Assembly (NCBI GenBank): GCA_018883625.1
Contig: JAHLFV010000038.1
Location: forward strand, 1-5,834
Source: Candidatus Treponema excrementipullorum
Lineage (GTDB): Bacteria > Spirochaetota > Spirochaetia > Treponematales > Treponemataceae
Length of the DNA: 5,834 nt
Direction of reading: 5' to 3'
Shown: in pieces, positions 5,422 through 5,834 of the stretch
Numbering within the stretch: the stretch's first letter is position 1
Layout of the letters: every line of letters begins with the position of its first letter
The notes under the pieces: model-generated
Database searches by the model: none
Told to the model about the DNA's origin: nothing
Seen by the model: the letters and a program-made list of their open reading frames with translations, nothing else
Translations under genes and position numbers: made by a program

Positions 5422-5834
5422 CTCTTTGACTTCGTCTTGGTCTTCGTCTTCCTCTTCCAATTCTTCGTCGAAAGTGTCTTCATCTTCTAAATCAACAAGG
5501 CTACCGGCTTCACTCATATCAAAGTAAATTTCTTCGTCTTCGTCCTGTTCTTGGTAAAAAAGGATTCGGCTACAATAGGGACAGAAAACAATGTCTTTGC
5601 CTTGTCTGACTTCATTGGCAAACTGTGCCGGCAATATCATGTGGCACCCGTCACATACATTACCTTTAACAGCTACAATACCCTTACTTTGTTTATTGCG
5701 GATAATTCTTTCAAACTTGAAAATAATTTCAGGATCAATGCCGGGAATAATTTCCTCTTCTTGTTTTTTGAGTTCTTCTAACTCCTGCTTTAGACCAGAA
5801 ACCATCGCTTCCAAAGAAGCCTTACCTGCATCGA
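5404..5834 (-). CDS. Coiled-coil/C4 zinc-ribbon protein (CdsZ/DUF164 family), N-terminus outside window
   Basis: The frame is open to the right edge, so the start is not seen; 142 residues are visible where family members usually have about 230-250. They begin with the end of a charged coiled coil (LKQELEELKKQEEE), followed by IDPEIIFKFERIIRNKQSKGIVAV and a zinc ribbon with two CxxC pairs: VCDGCHMILP (visible C60 and C63) and FCPYCSRILF (C84 and C87). This order matches the zf-RING_7 (DUF164) family, whose members are proposed to bind nucleic acid or act as chaperone-like scaffolds; the role here is unproven. A very acidic tail of about 48 residues follows the ribbon, more than half Asp or Glu with a single Lys. 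A TTG at 5814 and an ATG at 5805 are internal codons of the longer frame, not likely starts. The stop is 17 bases before rnpB, so the two may share transcription. Confidence 0.88.
   Translation of the reverse strand, partial: DAGKASLEAMVSGLKQELEELKKQEEEIIPGIDPEIIFKFERIIRNKQSKGIVAVKGNVCDGCHMILPAQFANEVRQGKDIVFCPYCSRILFYQEQDEDEEIYFDMSEAGSLVDLEDEDTFDEELEEEDEDQDEVKELDYED

Overview
All genes in this window read on the minus strand, from the right edge to the left edge. The order is: a coiled-coil/zinc-ribbon protein (5' end cut by the window edge), the RNase P RNA (rnpB), a membrane-anchored TPR protein, mreB, mreC, mreD, and a class B penicillin-binding protein 2 (mrdA, 3' end cut by the left edge). 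The protein sequences and the order zinc ribbon, TPR, mreB-mreC-mreD-PBP2 fit a spirochaete, most likely a Treponema with A+T-leaning DNA. This assignment rests on recalled family resemblance and synteny, not on a search.

Region by region. Positions 5404-5834 hold the C-terminal part of a CdsZ/DUF164-type protein with two CxxC pairs and a very acidic tail. Positions of about 4986-5387 hold a type A bacterial RNase P RNA with all universally conserved blocks. It fills the only long stretch without a protein gene. Positions 3994-4953 encode a protein with one N-terminal membrane helix followed by TPR repeats. Positions 1-3980 are the elongasome genes mreB, mreC, mreD and mrdA, packed with gaps of 7 bases or fewer and a one-base overlap at the mreD/mrdA junction.

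How the genes work together. MreB forms cytoplasmic actin-like filaments. MreC and MreD link them through the inner membrane to the peptidoglycan transpeptidase PBP2, and rodA probably follows beyond the left edge. The TPR protein is translated just ahead of mreB and is predicted to expose its TPRs to the periplasm, so it is a candidate accessory factor for this machine. rnpB has little room for its own signals. A weak promoter candidate lies in the end of the zinc-ribbon gene, and no classical terminator separates rnpB from the TPR gene, so read-through into the mre cluster is plausible.

The window is largely a conserved housekeeping region. I saw no mobile element, CRISPR array, tRNA or foreign gene. 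The points most worth checking are the missing GGU motif in L15 of the RNase P RNA, the repeated P1 strand at its 3' end, the uncharacterised TPR protein, and a possible Cys/His metal site beside the PBP2 active site.
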